From an uncultured Bacteroidales bacterium (GTDB lineage: Bacteria > Bacteroidota > Bacteroidia > Bacteroidales > Barnesiellaceae), in assembly GCA_949298955.1 (NCBI GenBank), contig CASFYQ010000007.1, positions 162,537 to 226,536 of the forward strand: DNA of 64,000 nucleotides. Direction: 5' to 3'. How positions within the stretch are numbered: the stretch's first letter is position 1; every line of letters begins with the position of its first letter. Made by a program: the position numbers and the translations under genes. The notes under the pieces are model-generated. The model searched no databases and was not told where the DNA came from. It saw only the letters and a program-made list of their open reading frames with translations. Positions 16,971-25,801 of this stretch are shown here, in pieces.

Positions 16971-17008
16971 AAATTCCCGTTTGTGAGTTTTTCTTTCAAC
17001 GGGAATTT
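16971..17008 (+). terminator. Terminator after the flavin reductase-rubredoxin gene
   Basis: AAATTCCCGTT (16971-16981) pairs exactly with AACGGGAATTT (16998-17008), followed by a T-rich tail. Confidence 0.75.
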
Positions 17009-17009
17009 T

Positions 17010-17017
17010 TATTTTTG
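17010..17017 (+). promoter_or_regulatory. Candidate -7 element upstream of the DUF4491 gene
   Basis: TATTTTTG matches TAnnTTTG and lies immediately after the terminator, 89 bp before the DUF4491 start. No well-spaced -33 box was found. Confidence 0.4.
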
Positions 17018-17105
17018 CACACCGTTCACAAAGTAACGGGGTCCGGTATGCCGGCAGATACCCGTATACCAATTACCGTTGATATTCACTTTTTACCATT
17101 ACGTC

Positions 17106-17417
17106 ATGGATTTCATTACAGACAACCACCTGCAAGGGCTCATCATAGGAGCCTGCACATTTCTCATCATCGGAATGTTTCACCCGATTGTCGTCAAAGC
17201 CGAATATTACTGGGGCACACGCTGCTGGTGGATATTCCTGCTGTTCGGGCTGGCAAGCATTGCCATCTCATTGTGGGTCGAAAGCATCACCCTGTCGGCC
17301 TTGGCCGGCGTATTTGCCTTCTCGTCATTCTGGTCTATCAAGGAACTCTTCGACCAAAAGAAGCGGGTTCAAAAAGGGTGGTTCCCCAAAAACCCCAAAC
17401 GCACCTACAAATTTTAG
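17106..17417 (+). CDS. DUF4491 family small membrane protein
   Basis: 103 residues from the ATG at 17106; an upstream in-frame start at 17079 is less likely because family members begin at MDFIT. There are three hydrophobic segments (LIIGACTFLIIGMFHPIVV; WWIFLLFGLASIAISLWV; ALAGVFAFSSFWSIKELF) and a basic tail ending KNPKRTYKF. This is a conserved inner-membrane family of Bacteroidales with no known function. It is probably expressed as a single gene. Confidence 0.8.
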   Translation: MDFITDNHLQGLIIGACTFLIIGMFHPIVVKAEYYWGTRCWWIFLLFGLASIAISLWVESITLSALAGVFAFSSFWSIKELFDQKKRVQKGWFPKNPKRTYKF

Positions 17418-17471
17418 AGCCCGGCAACCCACATTTAACGGCCTATCCTGCAACAATCAACAAAAAAAGGC

Positions 17472-17479
17472 TATCTTTG
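17472..17479 (+). promoter_or_regulatory. -7 element of the mini-protein gene
   Basis: TATCTTTG matches TAnnTTTG, 20 bp upstream of the ATG at 17500, a common leader length. Confidence 0.6.
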
Positions 17480-17499
17480 CAAAAGATATTGCCGCCGTT

Positions 17500-17835
17500 A
17501 TGAAACAGCTATACGCCATTCTCGTTGTGTGGGTTCTCGGGTGCTGTGCAGCACCGCAAACTTTTGCCCAAGCCCCGGCCGACCGAACTGCATGGGTTCT
17601 CGGCGAGGAGGAGCGTGAAAACGGCCGGACTCCCAAACAGGAGATTGAAATCTCGAGCAAAGAGGGCAACATCTATATCCGCACCCCCCGACAGGTACAA
17701 GTCACCGTCTACACCATATTGGGGCAAATCGTTACCGAGCGCACGCTTAATCCCGGAATCTCGGAGTTGAAAATCGGCACCCGAGGCATCTATCTGGTCA
17801 AAATCGAAGGCAAGACCCAAAAAGTAGCGCTATAA
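17500..17835 (+). CDS. Exported mini-protein resembling a T9SS type A sorting domain
   Basis: 111 residues: a signal peptide (about residues 1-24, ending in TFAQ), a short charged linker, and a C-terminal 70-residue beta domain. The pattern VTVYTILGQIVTERTLNPG, then LKIGTRGIYLVKIEGKTQKVAL, is that of type IX secretion sorting domains (Por_Secre_tail), normally the tail of large surface proteins. Here almost nothing precedes it. It may be a stand-alone protein or a relic. It has its own promoter, which argues for a real gene. Confidence 0.72.
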   Translation: MKQLYAILVVWVLGCCAAPQTFAQAPADRTAWVLGEEERENGRTPKQEIEISSKEGNIYIRTPRQVQVTVYTILGQIVTERTLNPGISELKIGTRGIYLVKIEGKTQKVAL

Positions 17836-17994
17836 CTCCGGCAGTATCTCCCGGACCACATCGGTACGGAACAGCCATTATCGAGGACCCGGCTTCGAAA
17901 GCAACGCCTTTCTACCCGCCGGAGCCGGTATAAGTTCCCGAAGAGTTATGCCAAACTAATCGAATACAAATTTCTGATTCTCGGCTTTTATCGT

Positions 17995-18002
17995 TATCTT
18001 TG
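17995..18002 (+). promoter_or_regulatory. Promoter of ilvE
   Basis: TATCTTTG matches the -7 consensus, with TTTC at 17971-17974 (20-bp spacer) as a near -33 box. The ilvE ATG lies 34 bp downstream. Confidence 0.65.
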
Positions 18003-18036
18003 TCCCTATAAAGTCAAACACAAAAACAACGAAACT

Positions 18037-19056
18037 ATGGAAAGTATCGATTGGTCAAACCTGTCATTCGGCTATATGCCCACCGACTACAATGTACGAT
18101 GCACCTATAAGGACGGGAAATGGGGCGACATCACAGTTACCAGTTCTCAAACATTCGAGATACACATGGCAGCCACCTGTCTGCACTACGGACAAGAGGC
18201 TTTCGAAGGAATGAAAGCCTTCCGGGGGAAAGACGGGAAGATACGCATTTTTCGCATGGACGAGAACGCCGCCCGCTTGCAAAGTTCATGCCGCGGCATC
18301 ATGATGCCCGAATTGCCCACCGAGAAATTTAACGAAGCTATCCTGACAGTAGTCAAGAAAAACGAGCGCTTCGTGCCGCCCTACGAAAGCGGAGCTTCAC
18401 TCTATATTCGCCCGCTGCTCATAGGCATGTCGGCCCAAGTAGGAGTAAAACCGGCCAAGGAATACCTCTTCCTCGTTTTCGTTTCGCCGGTAGGGCCCTA
18501 TTTCAAAGAGGGTTTCAAACCCACCCCGATGGCTATCTTGCGCCAATACGACCGCGCTGCACCGCTCGGCACCGGCCGCTACAAAGTGGGAGGTAACTAT
18601 GCCGCCAGCCTGGTAGCCGGTGAAAAAGCTCATGCCATGGGCTACTCGGCCGTGCTCTACCTCGACGCCAAAGAGAAAAAATATATCGACGAATGCGGCC
18701 CGGCCAATTTCTTCGGCATTCGCGGCAACAGCTACATCACCCCCAAGTCGTCGTCGATTCTCCCATCGATTACCAACAAGAGCCTCATGCAACTGGCCGA
18801 AGACCTGGGCATGACGGTAGAGGTGCGTCAGGTTCCCGAAGAAGAGCTCTCCACCTTCGACGAAGCCGGAGCCTGCGGAACAGCCGCTGTCATCAGCCCC
18901 ATTGCCCGCATCGACGACCTCGACGAGAACAAGTCGTATGTATTCTCCAAAGACGGCAAGCCCGGTCCCATCTGCGAGAAGCTGTACAACAAGCTGCGTG
19001 CCATTCAATATGGCGACGAGCCCGATACCCACAACTGGGTGACCATCGTTGAATAA
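18037..19056 (+). CDS. ilvE: Branched-chain amino acid aminotransferase
   Basis: 339 residues, fold-type IV PLP enzyme that interconverts Leu, Ile and Val with their 2-oxo acids using 2-oxoglutarate. Hallmarks are LHYGQEAFEGMKAFRG near residue 47, SLYIRPLLIGMS, GTGRYKVGGNYAAS with the PLP lysine near residue 188, ECGPANFFGI and AGACGTAAVISP. The length is that of the long (eukaryote-like) bacterial form. It is monocistronic: its own promoter lies upstream and a strong terminator follows. Confidence 0.97.
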   Translation: MESIDWSNLSFGYMPTDYNVRCTYKDGKWGDITVTSSQTFEIHMAATCLHYGQEAFEGMKAFRGKDGKIRIFRMDENAARLQSSCRGIMMPELPTEKFNEAILTVVKKNERFVPPYESGASLYIRPLLIGMSAQVGVKPAKEYLFLVFVSPVGPYFKEGFKPTPMAILRQYDRAAPLGTGRYKVGGNYAASLVAGEKAHAMGYSAVLYLDAKEKKYIDECGPANFFGIRGNSYITPKSSSILPSITNKSLMQLAEDLGMTVEVRQVPEEELSTFDEAGACGTAAVISPIARIDDLDENKSYVFSKDGKPGPICEKLYNKLRAIQYGDEPDTHNWVTIVE

Positions 19057-19077
19057 TCGTCAACTAACCGATATTCA

Positions 19078-19118
19078 GGCAGCCCGAAAGCAAACCTTTT
19101 CGGGCTGCCCTTTTATCT
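19078..19118 (+). terminator. Terminator of ilvE
   Basis: GGCAGCCCGAAA (19078-19089) pairs exactly with TTTCGGGCTGCC (19098-19109), followed by a T-rich tail. It is a typical strong rho-independent terminator. Confidence 0.9.
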
Positions 19119-19133
19119 TCCCGCTATCCCATC

Positions 19134-19670
19134 ATGGACATACAAGCAATTTTCGACAAATACTATCGCCCAGGCACCCCGCTCTATCACAGCGTGTGGT
19201 CGCACAGCCGCCTGGTGGCCGACAAAGCGCTGCAACTGGCCCAGGCTCACCCCGAACTCAATATTGACAAAGATTTCGTCTATGAAGCCGCCATGCTTCA
19301 CGACATCGGGGTATTCCTCACTCACGCCCCCGAAATTTATTGCACCGGCAACCAGCCCTACATCTGCCACGGAGTATTGGGAGCCGAACTCATGCGGGCC
19401 GACGGCTATCCCCGGCACGCCCTCGTATGCGAGCGCCATACCGGCAGCGGACTCACCATCGACGACATCGTGTCCCAAAACCTGCCCCTGCCCCACCGCG
19501 ACATGTGCCCGGTGAGCCTCGAAGAGAAACTCGTCTGCTTTGCCGACAAGTTCTACTCCAAATCAAGTCCCGACCGTGAAAAACCAATCGGGAAAGTGCG
19601 CAAAAACGTAGCCCGGTACGGCGAAGATTCACTGCGGCGGTTCGATGAAATGGCCGCTCTGTTTCTCTGA
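19134..19670 (+). CDS. HD-domain hydrolase
   Basis: 178 residues. HD-superfamily metal ligands are visible: His in PLYHSVWSHSRLVA, the HD pair in EAAMLHDIGVF, and the final Asp in EKLVCFADKFYSKS. RYGEDSLRRFDEM closes the domain. Such proteins act on phosphorylated nucleotides or related phosphates in the cytoplasm; the substrate is not evident. Bacteroidales annotate this type simply as HDIG or phosphohydrolase. It sits between the ilvE terminator and lptD with no operon partner. Confidence 0.85.
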   Translation: MDIQAIFDKYYRPGTPLYHSVWSHSRLVADKALQLAQAHPELNIDKDFVYEAAMLHDIGVFLTHAPEIYCTGNQPYICHGVLGAELMRADGYPRHALVCERHTGSGLTIDDIVSQNLPLPHRDMCPVSLEEKLVCFADKFYSKSSPDREKPIGKVRKNVARYGEDSLRRFDEMAALFL

Positions 19671-19763
19671 TACCAGCCACTCTCGTCACCCCGACCGGCC
19701 CGCTCAATATTGAATAAAATATATTAAATAAAGTCCAAAAGCCGATAAGTCATGGAAAATGTG

Positions 19764-19771
19764 TATTTTTG
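19764..19771 (+). promoter_or_regulatory. -7 element of lptD
   Basis: TATTTTTG matches TAnnTTTG, 14 bp before the first ATG and 26 bp before the second in-frame ATG of lptD. The spacing favours the second ATG (19798) as the true start. Confidence 0.55.
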
Positions 19772-19785
19772 CGCGTTGATTACAG

Positions 19786-22590
19786 ATGGACAGCCCGATG
19801 CTTAAAGAGAGCAAAAAATACGCCATACTTTTATCGCTGCTATTCTCTTCCCTGTTTGTGTCGCTCATCGCACAAGACAGGCATCCGTCTTATAATCAAG
19901 AAACATTGCCCGACTCAATACTCGCCGGCGACAGTTCGGCCCCGACAGCCATCGCCTTGCCGGGCCAACCCGACAGCGTTTCTGTCGATTCGCTACCGAT
20001 AGACTCGTTGCCAAACGACTCGCTACCGACCGATTCGCTCGCTACCGATTCGGTACCCCCCAAGAAAAAATCGGGCCTCACCTCGGTCGTCGACTACAAG
20101 GCCAACGACTCGATTGTCTTCACCAACGGCAACGAGGTATATATGTATGGGAAAGGCGTGGTACAGTTCGACGGCATGGAACTGAATGCCGACCAGATAG
20201 AGATGAACATGGACAGTAGCCAGGTCTATGCCGTAGGTCGCCCCGACTCGGTGGGCGACATCGTGGGTCGCCCCGTATTCAAAGACAAAAGCGGCGAATA
20301 CGAGTCGGAGACCATGAACTACAATTTCAAAACCAAGAAGGGATATATCACCAATATCGTGACCCAGCAGGGCGAAGGCTACCTCACCGGCGGAAAGACC
20401 AAGAAAATGGAGAACGACGAGTTCTACATGAAAGACGGCAAATATACCACCTGCGACAACCACGAGCACCCGCATTTCTATCTGCAACTGACCCAAGCCA
20501 AGGTTCGCCCCAAAAAGAACATCGTCACGGGCCCCGCCTATATGGTTCTGGCCGATGTGCCGCTGCCACTGGCTATCCCCTTCGGGTTCTTCCCTTTCAC
20601 CGAAAAATATTCGTCGGGTATCATCATGCCTACCTTCGGCGACGAGCTCACCCGCGGATACTACCTGCGCGACGGCGGTTACTACTTTGCAATCAACGAC
20701 TATATCGACCTGGCACTCACAGGCGAAATCTATACCAAAGGGTCGTGGGGCGTCAATGCCAGATCGGCCTACATCAAGCGATACAAATACTCGGGTAATT
20801 TCGACCTGAGCTACATCACCACCATCACGGGCGATAAAGGGCTACCCGACTACACCAAGATGCGAAATTTCAAAATCGCCTGGACCCACACCCAAGACAC
20901 GAAGAACAACCCCAACATGTCGCTCTCGGCCAGCGTAAACTTTACGACCAGCGGATATACCCGCAACGACCTGAACAGTTACTACAACGCCAACGACTTT
21001 ACCGAGAACACCAAAAGTTCGACGGTAAACATGACCTACCGTATTCCCAATTCGGTATGGAGCTTCTCGGCAACGGCCAACATCACCCAGCGCACCCAAG
21101 ACTCGACCCTGAACGTGTCGTTTCCCAACCTCACGATTTCGATGGGGCAGGTATACCCCTTCAAACGAAAGGTCGTCGTAGGCAACGAACGTTGGTATGA
21201 AAAAATACAGATGTCGTACAGCGGCCGGTTCCAAAACTCGATTCTCACCAAGCAGGATCAGATTCTCAAATCGAACCTCATCAAGGACTGGCGCAACGGC
21301 ATGTACCACAATATCCCCATCTCGGCCACGTTCAACGTATTCAAATACCTGAACCTCACCGCCAGCTTCAATTTCACCGACCGCATGTATACCAACAAGA
21401 TAAAACAGTCGTGGGATACCCAGCAATCGCGTGTGGTGCGGGATACGACCTACGGGTTCTACAACGTCTACAACTACTACGGCTCGCTGAGCGCCGACAC
21501 CAAACTGTATGGTTTCTACACCCCGTGGAAGATATTCGGCGACAAGGTACAGGCCATTCGCCACATCTTCACCCCCTCGGTATCGTTCAGCGCGGCGCCC
21601 GATTTCAGTGCCCCCCGCTACGGATTCTGGGATTCATACTCCTACGTCAACGCCCAAGGCGAAACGATAACAACCAAATACTCTCCCTTCGCCAACGGTA
21701 TATACGGTACCGTATCGCAGGGAAAACAGGGAACAGTATCATTCTCGGTATCGAACAATCTGGAGATGAAAGTCAAGTCGGACCGCGACTCGACCGGTGT
21801 GCGCAAAATCTCGCTCATCGAGAACCTCTCGGCCAACATGAGCTACAACATGGCAGCCGACTCCATGAAATGGAGCAACCTGAACACCTCGATTCTCATC
21901 AAACTCACCAAGAACTTCAACTTGCAGATGAGTGCCACATGGGATACCTACACCTACCAGCTCGACCGATACGGCAACCCCGTGCGCGTGAACAAACCCC
22001 GCTGGACCGTGGGCAAGGGTCTGGGACGCCTCTCGAGCACAGGCACCTCGTTCTCCTATACATTCAACAACAACACCTTTAAAAAGAAAGACAAAAAATC
22101 CGACTCCCCCTCCCCCAAGCAGACTCTGCAACAGCCCAATATGCCTCCCGACCCCAATGCCGACGAAAAGGAAGAGGACAGCTCGGACAACGACGATATT
22201 CAGTTCGGGCCCGACGGCTATGCCATTTGGGAAGTGCCGTGGAGCCTGTCGATCAACTACTCGGTCAACTACGGCTACGGCACCTTCAACAAGAAGAAGA
22301 TGGAGTACAACGGCAAATTTACCCAAAACCTCAGCTTCTCGGGAAACATAAGCCTCACGAAAAACTGGTCGTTCAATTTCTCGGCCAGCTACGATTTCGA
22401 TGCCAAGAAGATTGCCTACATGAACTGCAACATCACCCGCGACATGCACTGCTGGTCGATGAGTGCCAGTTTCGTGCCCGTGGGTCCCTATAAGTCGTAC
22501 AATTTCCACATCAGCGTGAAATCGTCGCTGCTGCAAGACCTCAAATACGACAAACGGGGCAACTCCTACGACCGCCTCGACTGGTATTAA
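19786..22590 (+). CDS. lptD: LPS-assembly outer-membrane protein LptD (OstA family)
   Basis: 934 residues; the ATG at 19798 is an equally good start given the promoter position. A signal segment is followed by a low-complexity Pro/Asp/Ser linker with repeated DSLP units (residues about 65-88), an OstA jelly-roll domain (VYMYGKGVVQFDGMELNADQ; FYMKDGKYTTCDNHEHPHFY) and a large beta-barrel. The landmark PFGFFPFTEKYSSGIIMPTF marks Bacteroidota LptD. It inserts lipopolysaccharide into the outer leaflet. A Lys/Asp-rich loop occurs near residues 765-805. The downstream cca gene is 66 bp away. Confidence 0.92.
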   Translation: MDSPMLKESKKYAILLSLLFSSLFVSLIAQDRHPSYNQETLPDSILAGDSSAPTAIALPGQPDSVSVDSLPIDSLPNDSLPTDSLATDSVPPKKKSGLTSVVDYKANDSIVFTNGNEVYMYGKGVVQFDGMELNADQIEMNMDSSQVYAVGRPDSVGDIVGRPVFKDKSGEYESETMNYNFKTKKGYITNIVTQQGEGYLTGGKTKKMENDEFYMKDGKYTTCDNHEHPHFYLQLTQAKVRPKKNIVTGPAYMVLADVPLPLAIPFGFFPFTEKYSSGIIMPTFGDELTRGYYLRDGGYYFAINDYIDLALTGEIYTKGSWGVNARSAYIKRYKYSGNFDLSYITTITGDKGLPDYTKMRNFKIAWTHTQDTKNNPNMSLSASVNFTTSGYTRNDLNSYYNANDFTENTKSSTVNMTYRIPNSVWSFSATANITQRTQDSTLNVSFPNLTISMGQVYPFKRKVVVGNERWYEKIQMSYSGRFQNSILTKQDQILKSNLIKDWRNGMYHNIPISATFNVFKYLNLTASFNFTDRMYTNKIKQSWDTQQSRVVRDTTYGFYNVYNYYGSLSADTKLYGFYTPWKIFGDKVQAIRHIFTPSVSFSAAPDFSAPRYGFWDSYSYVNAQGETITTKYSPFANGIYGTVSQGKQGTVSFSVSNNLEMKVKSDRDSTGVRKISLIENLSANMSYNMAADSMKWSNLNTSILIKLTKNFNLQMSATWDTYTYQLDRYGNPVRVNKPRWTVGKGLGRLSSTGTSFSYTFNNNTFKKKDKKSDSPSPKQTLQQPNMPPDPNADEKEEDSSDNDDIQFGPDGYAIWEVPWSLSINYSVNYGYGTFNKKKMEYNGKFTQNLSFSGNISLTKNWSFNFSASYDFDAKKIAYMNCNITRDMHCWSMSASFVPVGPYKSYNFHISVKSSLLQDLKYDKRGNSYDRLDWY

Positions 22591-22656
22591 CCGCCTGGGC
22601 CCCTTGCCGCAATGGCGAAAAAATCGTACTTTTACCAACGATTCAACCCCACAATT

Positions 22657-24102
22657 ATGCAAGTCGACAATCAACTTATACTCGACCATCTGGAACAACC
22701 CATATTCCACCTCATCGGCGAGGTGGCCGACGCGATGAACCGCCCCTGCTTCGTTATCGGCGGCTACGTGCGCGACATCTTCTTGAATCGCCCGTCGAAA
22801 GACATCGATATCGTGACCCTGGGCAGCGGCATCGAACTGGCCGAAGCTCTGGCCGCCCGACTGGGCAAACGGGCTCACCTCTCGACCTTCCGCAATTTCG
22901 GCACGGCACAAGTCAAATATAACCAGCGGGGCGAAAGTCTCGAAATCGAGTTTGTAGGGGCTCGTAAAGAGTCGTACAGCCACGACTCGCGCAAACCGAT
23001 AGTCGAGGACGGCACCTTGCAAGACGACCAGAACCGACGCGATTTCACCATCAACGCTCTGGCCCTGTGTCTGAACCGTGACCGCTGGGGCGAACTGGTC
23101 GACCCCTTCGGCGGCATGGACGACCTCGAACGAGGTATCATTCGTACCCCGCTCGACCCCGACATCACGTTCAGCGACGACCCCCTGCGCATGATGCGGG
23201 CCATACGCTTCGCCACCCAACTCAATTTCCGCATCGAGGCCGAAACCTTTGCCGCCATCGAGCGTAACCGCATGCGCATCGAGATTATCTCGAAAGAGCG
23301 CATCATCGACGAACTGGGAAAAATCATACGAGCCGACATCCCCTCGAAAGGCTTCATACTGCTCGACGACTGCAAACTGCTGCCCGTCATCTTCCCCGAG
23401 GTGGCCGCCCTCAAAGGAGTAGAGACCGTCGAAGGCCGCGGCCACAAAGACAATTTCTACCACTCGCTCGCCGTGCTCGACAACGTGGCGTTGCGCAGCC
23501 GTAACGAGTGGCTGCGGTGGGCCGCCCTGTTGCACGACGTAGGCAAGCCCCGCACCAAACGCTACGACCCCCGGCTGGGGTGGACGTTTCACAATCACAA
23601 CTACGTGGGCGAAAAGATGATTCCCGGCATCTTCCGCCGCATGAAACTGCCGCTCAACGACAAGATGAAATATGTGCAGAAACTCGTGGGGCTGCACATG
23701 CGTCCTATCGTCCTGGCCGAAGAGGTAGTCACCGACTCGGCCGTGCGCCGGCTGCTCTTCGACGCAGGCGACGACATCGACGACCTGATGACCCTCTGCG
23801 AATCGGACATCACCTCGAAAAATCGCGAGAAGGTAAAACGGTTTCTCGACAATTTCGAACTCGTGCGCACCAAACTGCGCGAAATCGAAGAAAAAGACAG
23901 CATTCGCAACATGAAACTGCCCATACGAGGCGAAGAGATTATGGAAACTTTCGGGCTGCCCCCCTCGCGACCCGTAGGCGAAATACTCTCGGCCATCAAA
24001 GAAGCCATTCTCGACGGAAAAATTCCCAACGAATACGAACCGGCCCGGCAGTTCATGCTCGAGACAGCTGCCACGATGAACCTGTTCCCTGTCGCAAAAT
24101 AG
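22657..24102 (+). CDS. cca: CCA-adding tRNA nucleotidyltransferase with HD domain
   Basis: 481 residues from the ATG at 22657, chosen because homologues start a few residues before the conserved FVIGGYVRD; an in-frame ATG at 22612 adds 15 residues. The class II polymerase-beta core shows GGYVRDIFLNRPSKDIDIV with the metal Asp pair, RRDFTINALA and DDPLRMMRAIRFATQL. The C-terminal half has an HD domain (RWAALLHDVGKPRTKRY). It adds or repairs the 3' CCA of tRNAs. This is needed because the one tRNA gene here does not encode CCA. Confidence 0.95.
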   Translation: MQVDNQLILDHLEQPIFHLIGEVADAMNRPCFVIGGYVRDIFLNRPSKDIDIVTLGSGIELAEALAARLGKRAHLSTFRNFGTAQVKYNQRGESLEIEFVGARKESYSHDSRKPIVEDGTLQDDQNRRDFTINALALCLNRDRWGELVDPFGGMDDLERGIIRTPLDPDITFSDDPLRMMRAIRFATQLNFRIEAETFAAIERNRMRIEIISKERIIDELGKIIRADIPSKGFILLDDCKLLPVIFPEVAALKGVETVEGRGHKDNFYHSLAVLDNVALRSRNEWLRWAALLHDVGKPRTKRYDPRLGWTFHNHNYVGEKMIPGIFRRMKLPLNDKMKYVQKLVGLHMRPIVLAEEVVTDSAVRRLLFDAGDDIDDLMTLCESDITSKNREKVKRFLDNFELVRTKLREIEEKDSIRNMKLPIRGEEIMETFGLPPSRPVGEILSAIKEAILDGKIPNEYEPARQFMLETAATMNLFPVAK

Positions 24103-24175
24103 TATAAATGCGAAATACATTTCACGATTCGCCCACAAATCAGCTCAAAAAGATAGCATTTTGATAAATTTCTTT

Positions 24176-24215
24176 ATAAAGTGAAAGTTTTTCTTCAAAA
24201 ACACTTTCACTTTAT
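24176..24215. promoter_or_regulatory. 13-bp inverted repeat upstream of gdhA
   Basis: ATAAAGTGAAAGT (24176-24188) pairs exactly with ACTTTCACTTTAT (24203-24215). It can end the cca transcript, but its right arm reaches the -33 region of the gdhA promoter, so it may instead or also be an operator. Confidence 0.6.
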
Positions 24216-24226
24216 TTATTTTTTAC

Positions 24227-24234
24227 TATCTTTG
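24227..24234 (+). promoter_or_regulatory. -7 element of gdhA
   Basis: TATCTTTG matches TAnnTTTG and implies a leader of about 145 nt. That leader contains GCAAGGC (24245-24251) complementary to GCCTTGC (24290-24296) and a 14-nt palindrome at 24331-24344, so the transcript start is probably structured. Confidence 0.6.
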
Positions 24235-24385
24235 TCGGCAGAAAGCAAGGCCAAGAGATACACTCGAAGCAATTTGCCATAGAATAGAAGCCTTGCGGAG
24301 CACAATGCCACGCAAAGCGATATAAGTGCTTGCAGCATGCTGCACAAATAACAGAAATTCATCAAACTCAAAAAAATATCCATCA

Positions 24386-25720
24386 ATGAAAACAACCGAA
24401 GTATTGAACGATTTGAAACGCCGGTTCCCCAACGAGCCGGAGTACCACCAAGCCGTAGAAGAGGTATTGTCGACCATCGAAGAGGTGTACAACCAACACC
24501 CCGAATTTGACCGCTACAACCTGATCGAACGCCTGTGTATCCCCGACCGCATCTTCTCGTTCCGTGTCACCTGGGTCGACGACCAGGGCCGCGTGCAGAC
24601 CAACATGGGCTACCGCGTGCAGCACAACAACGCCATCGGGCCGTACAAGGGCGGTATCCGTTTCCACTCATCGGTCAATCCTTCTATCCTGAAATTTCTG
24701 GCTTTCGAGCAGACTTTCAAAAACGCCCTCACCACACTACCGATGGGTGGCGGTAAAGGAGGTTCGGATTTCAACCCCAAAGGGAAATCCGACATGGAAA
24801 TCATGCGCTTCTGCCAAGCCTTCGTCACCGAACTGTGGCGCCACATCGGCCCCGACACCGACGTGCCTGCCGGCGATATAGGCGTGGGCGGACGTGAGGT
24901 AAGCTACATGTATGGCATGTACAAGAAACTGGCTCGCGAAAACACGGGAACCTTCACGGGCAAGGGCCTCGAATTTGGCGGCTCGCTCATTCGCCCCGAA
25001 GCTACCGGCTACGGCAACGTCTATTTCCTGCTCGAGATGCTCAAGACCCGCGGCATCGACCTCAAAGGGAAAGTGGTTACGGTATCGGGGTCGGGCAACG
25101 TGGCCCAATACACCGTACAGAAACTCATCTCACTGGGTGCCAAAGTAGTGACCATGTCCGACAGCGACGGCTACATCTACGACCCCGACGGCATCGACGA
25201 GAAGAAACTGGCCTACATCTTCGAATTGAAGAACCTCTACCGCGGCCGTATCCGTGAATATGCCGAGGAGTATGGCTGCAAATATGTCGAGGGCGGACGT
25301 CCCTGGGGCGAAAAGTGCGACATCGCCATGCCCAGCGCCACCCAGAACGAACTCGACGGCGACGATGCCCGCACCCTGCTGGCCAACGGCTGTTTCGCCG
25401 TGTCGGAAGGTGCCAACATGCCCTCGACCCCCGAGGCCATCGAGCAGTTCCTCGCGGCCAAGATTCTCTACGCTCCGGGCAAGGCAGCCAACGCCGGCGG
25501 TGTGTCGGTGAGCGGACTGGAGATGACGCAAAACTCCATGAAGATAAGCTGGACTGCCGAAGAGGTAGACCAAAAACTGAAACAAATCATGCACGACATT
25601 CACGAACAGTGTACCCGCTACGGCAAAGAGAGCGACACCTACACCAACTACGTGAAGGGTGCCAACATCGCCGGCTTCATGAAAGTGGCCAAGGCTATGA
25701 TGGCTCAGGGCATCTTGTAA
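24386..25720 (+). CDS. gdhA: NADP-specific glutamate dehydrogenase
   Basis: 444 residues; the ATG at 24386 gives the usual N-terminus MKTTEVLNDLK, whereas an upstream frame adds 20 unrelated residues. It catalyses reductive amination of 2-oxoglutarate with ammonia. Conserved parts are GYRVQHNNAIGPYKGGIRFH, LPMGGGKGGSDF with the catalytic Lys, DVPAGDIGVGGREV and the Rossmann segment VVTVSGSGNVAQY. It belongs to the hexameric 450-residue class. The long structured leader and the inverted repeat at the promoter suggest regulation, probably by nitrogen status. A strong terminator follows. Confidence 0.97.
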   Translation: MKTTEVLNDLKRRFPNEPEYHQAVEEVLSTIEEVYNQHPEFDRYNLIERLCIPDRIFSFRVTWVDDQGRVQTNMGYRVQHNNAIGPYKGGIRFHSSVNPSILKFLAFEQTFKNALTTLPMGGGKGGSDFNPKGKSDMEIMRFCQAFVTELWRHIGPDTDVPAGDIGVGGREVSYMYGMYKKLARENTGTFTGKGLEFGGSLIRPEATGYGNVYFLLEMLKTRGIDLKGKVVTVSGSGNVAQYTVQKLISLGAKVVTMSDSDGYIYDPDGIDEKKLAYIFELKNLYRGRIREYAEEYGCKYVEGGRPWGEKCDIAMPSATQNELDGDDARTLLANGCFAVSEGANMPSTPEAIEQFLAAKILYAPGKAANAGGVSVSGLEMTQNSMKISWTAEEVDQKLKQIMHDIHEQCTRYGKESDTYTNYVKGANIAGFMKVAKAMMAQGIL

Positions 25721-25744
25721 TAAACCGTTATTGAATAAACCACG

Positions 25745-25776
25745 CAGGCGGGAGACTCCGGTGAGTCTCCCGCCTG
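25745..25776. terminator. Terminator of gdhA
   Basis: CAGGCGGGAGACTC (25745-25758) pairs exactly with GAGTCTCCCGCCTG (25763-25776) over a 4-nt loop. It sits between convergent genes and may serve both. Confidence 0.85.
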
Positions 25777-25801
25777 TTGTATAGATACGGACGAAGATAT
25801 A

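Noticed and set aside
21739..24138. 799-codon minus-strand frame across lptD and cca
   Set aside because: Composition is that of a reverse complement of coding DNA, it spans two genuine genes and contains no family signature.
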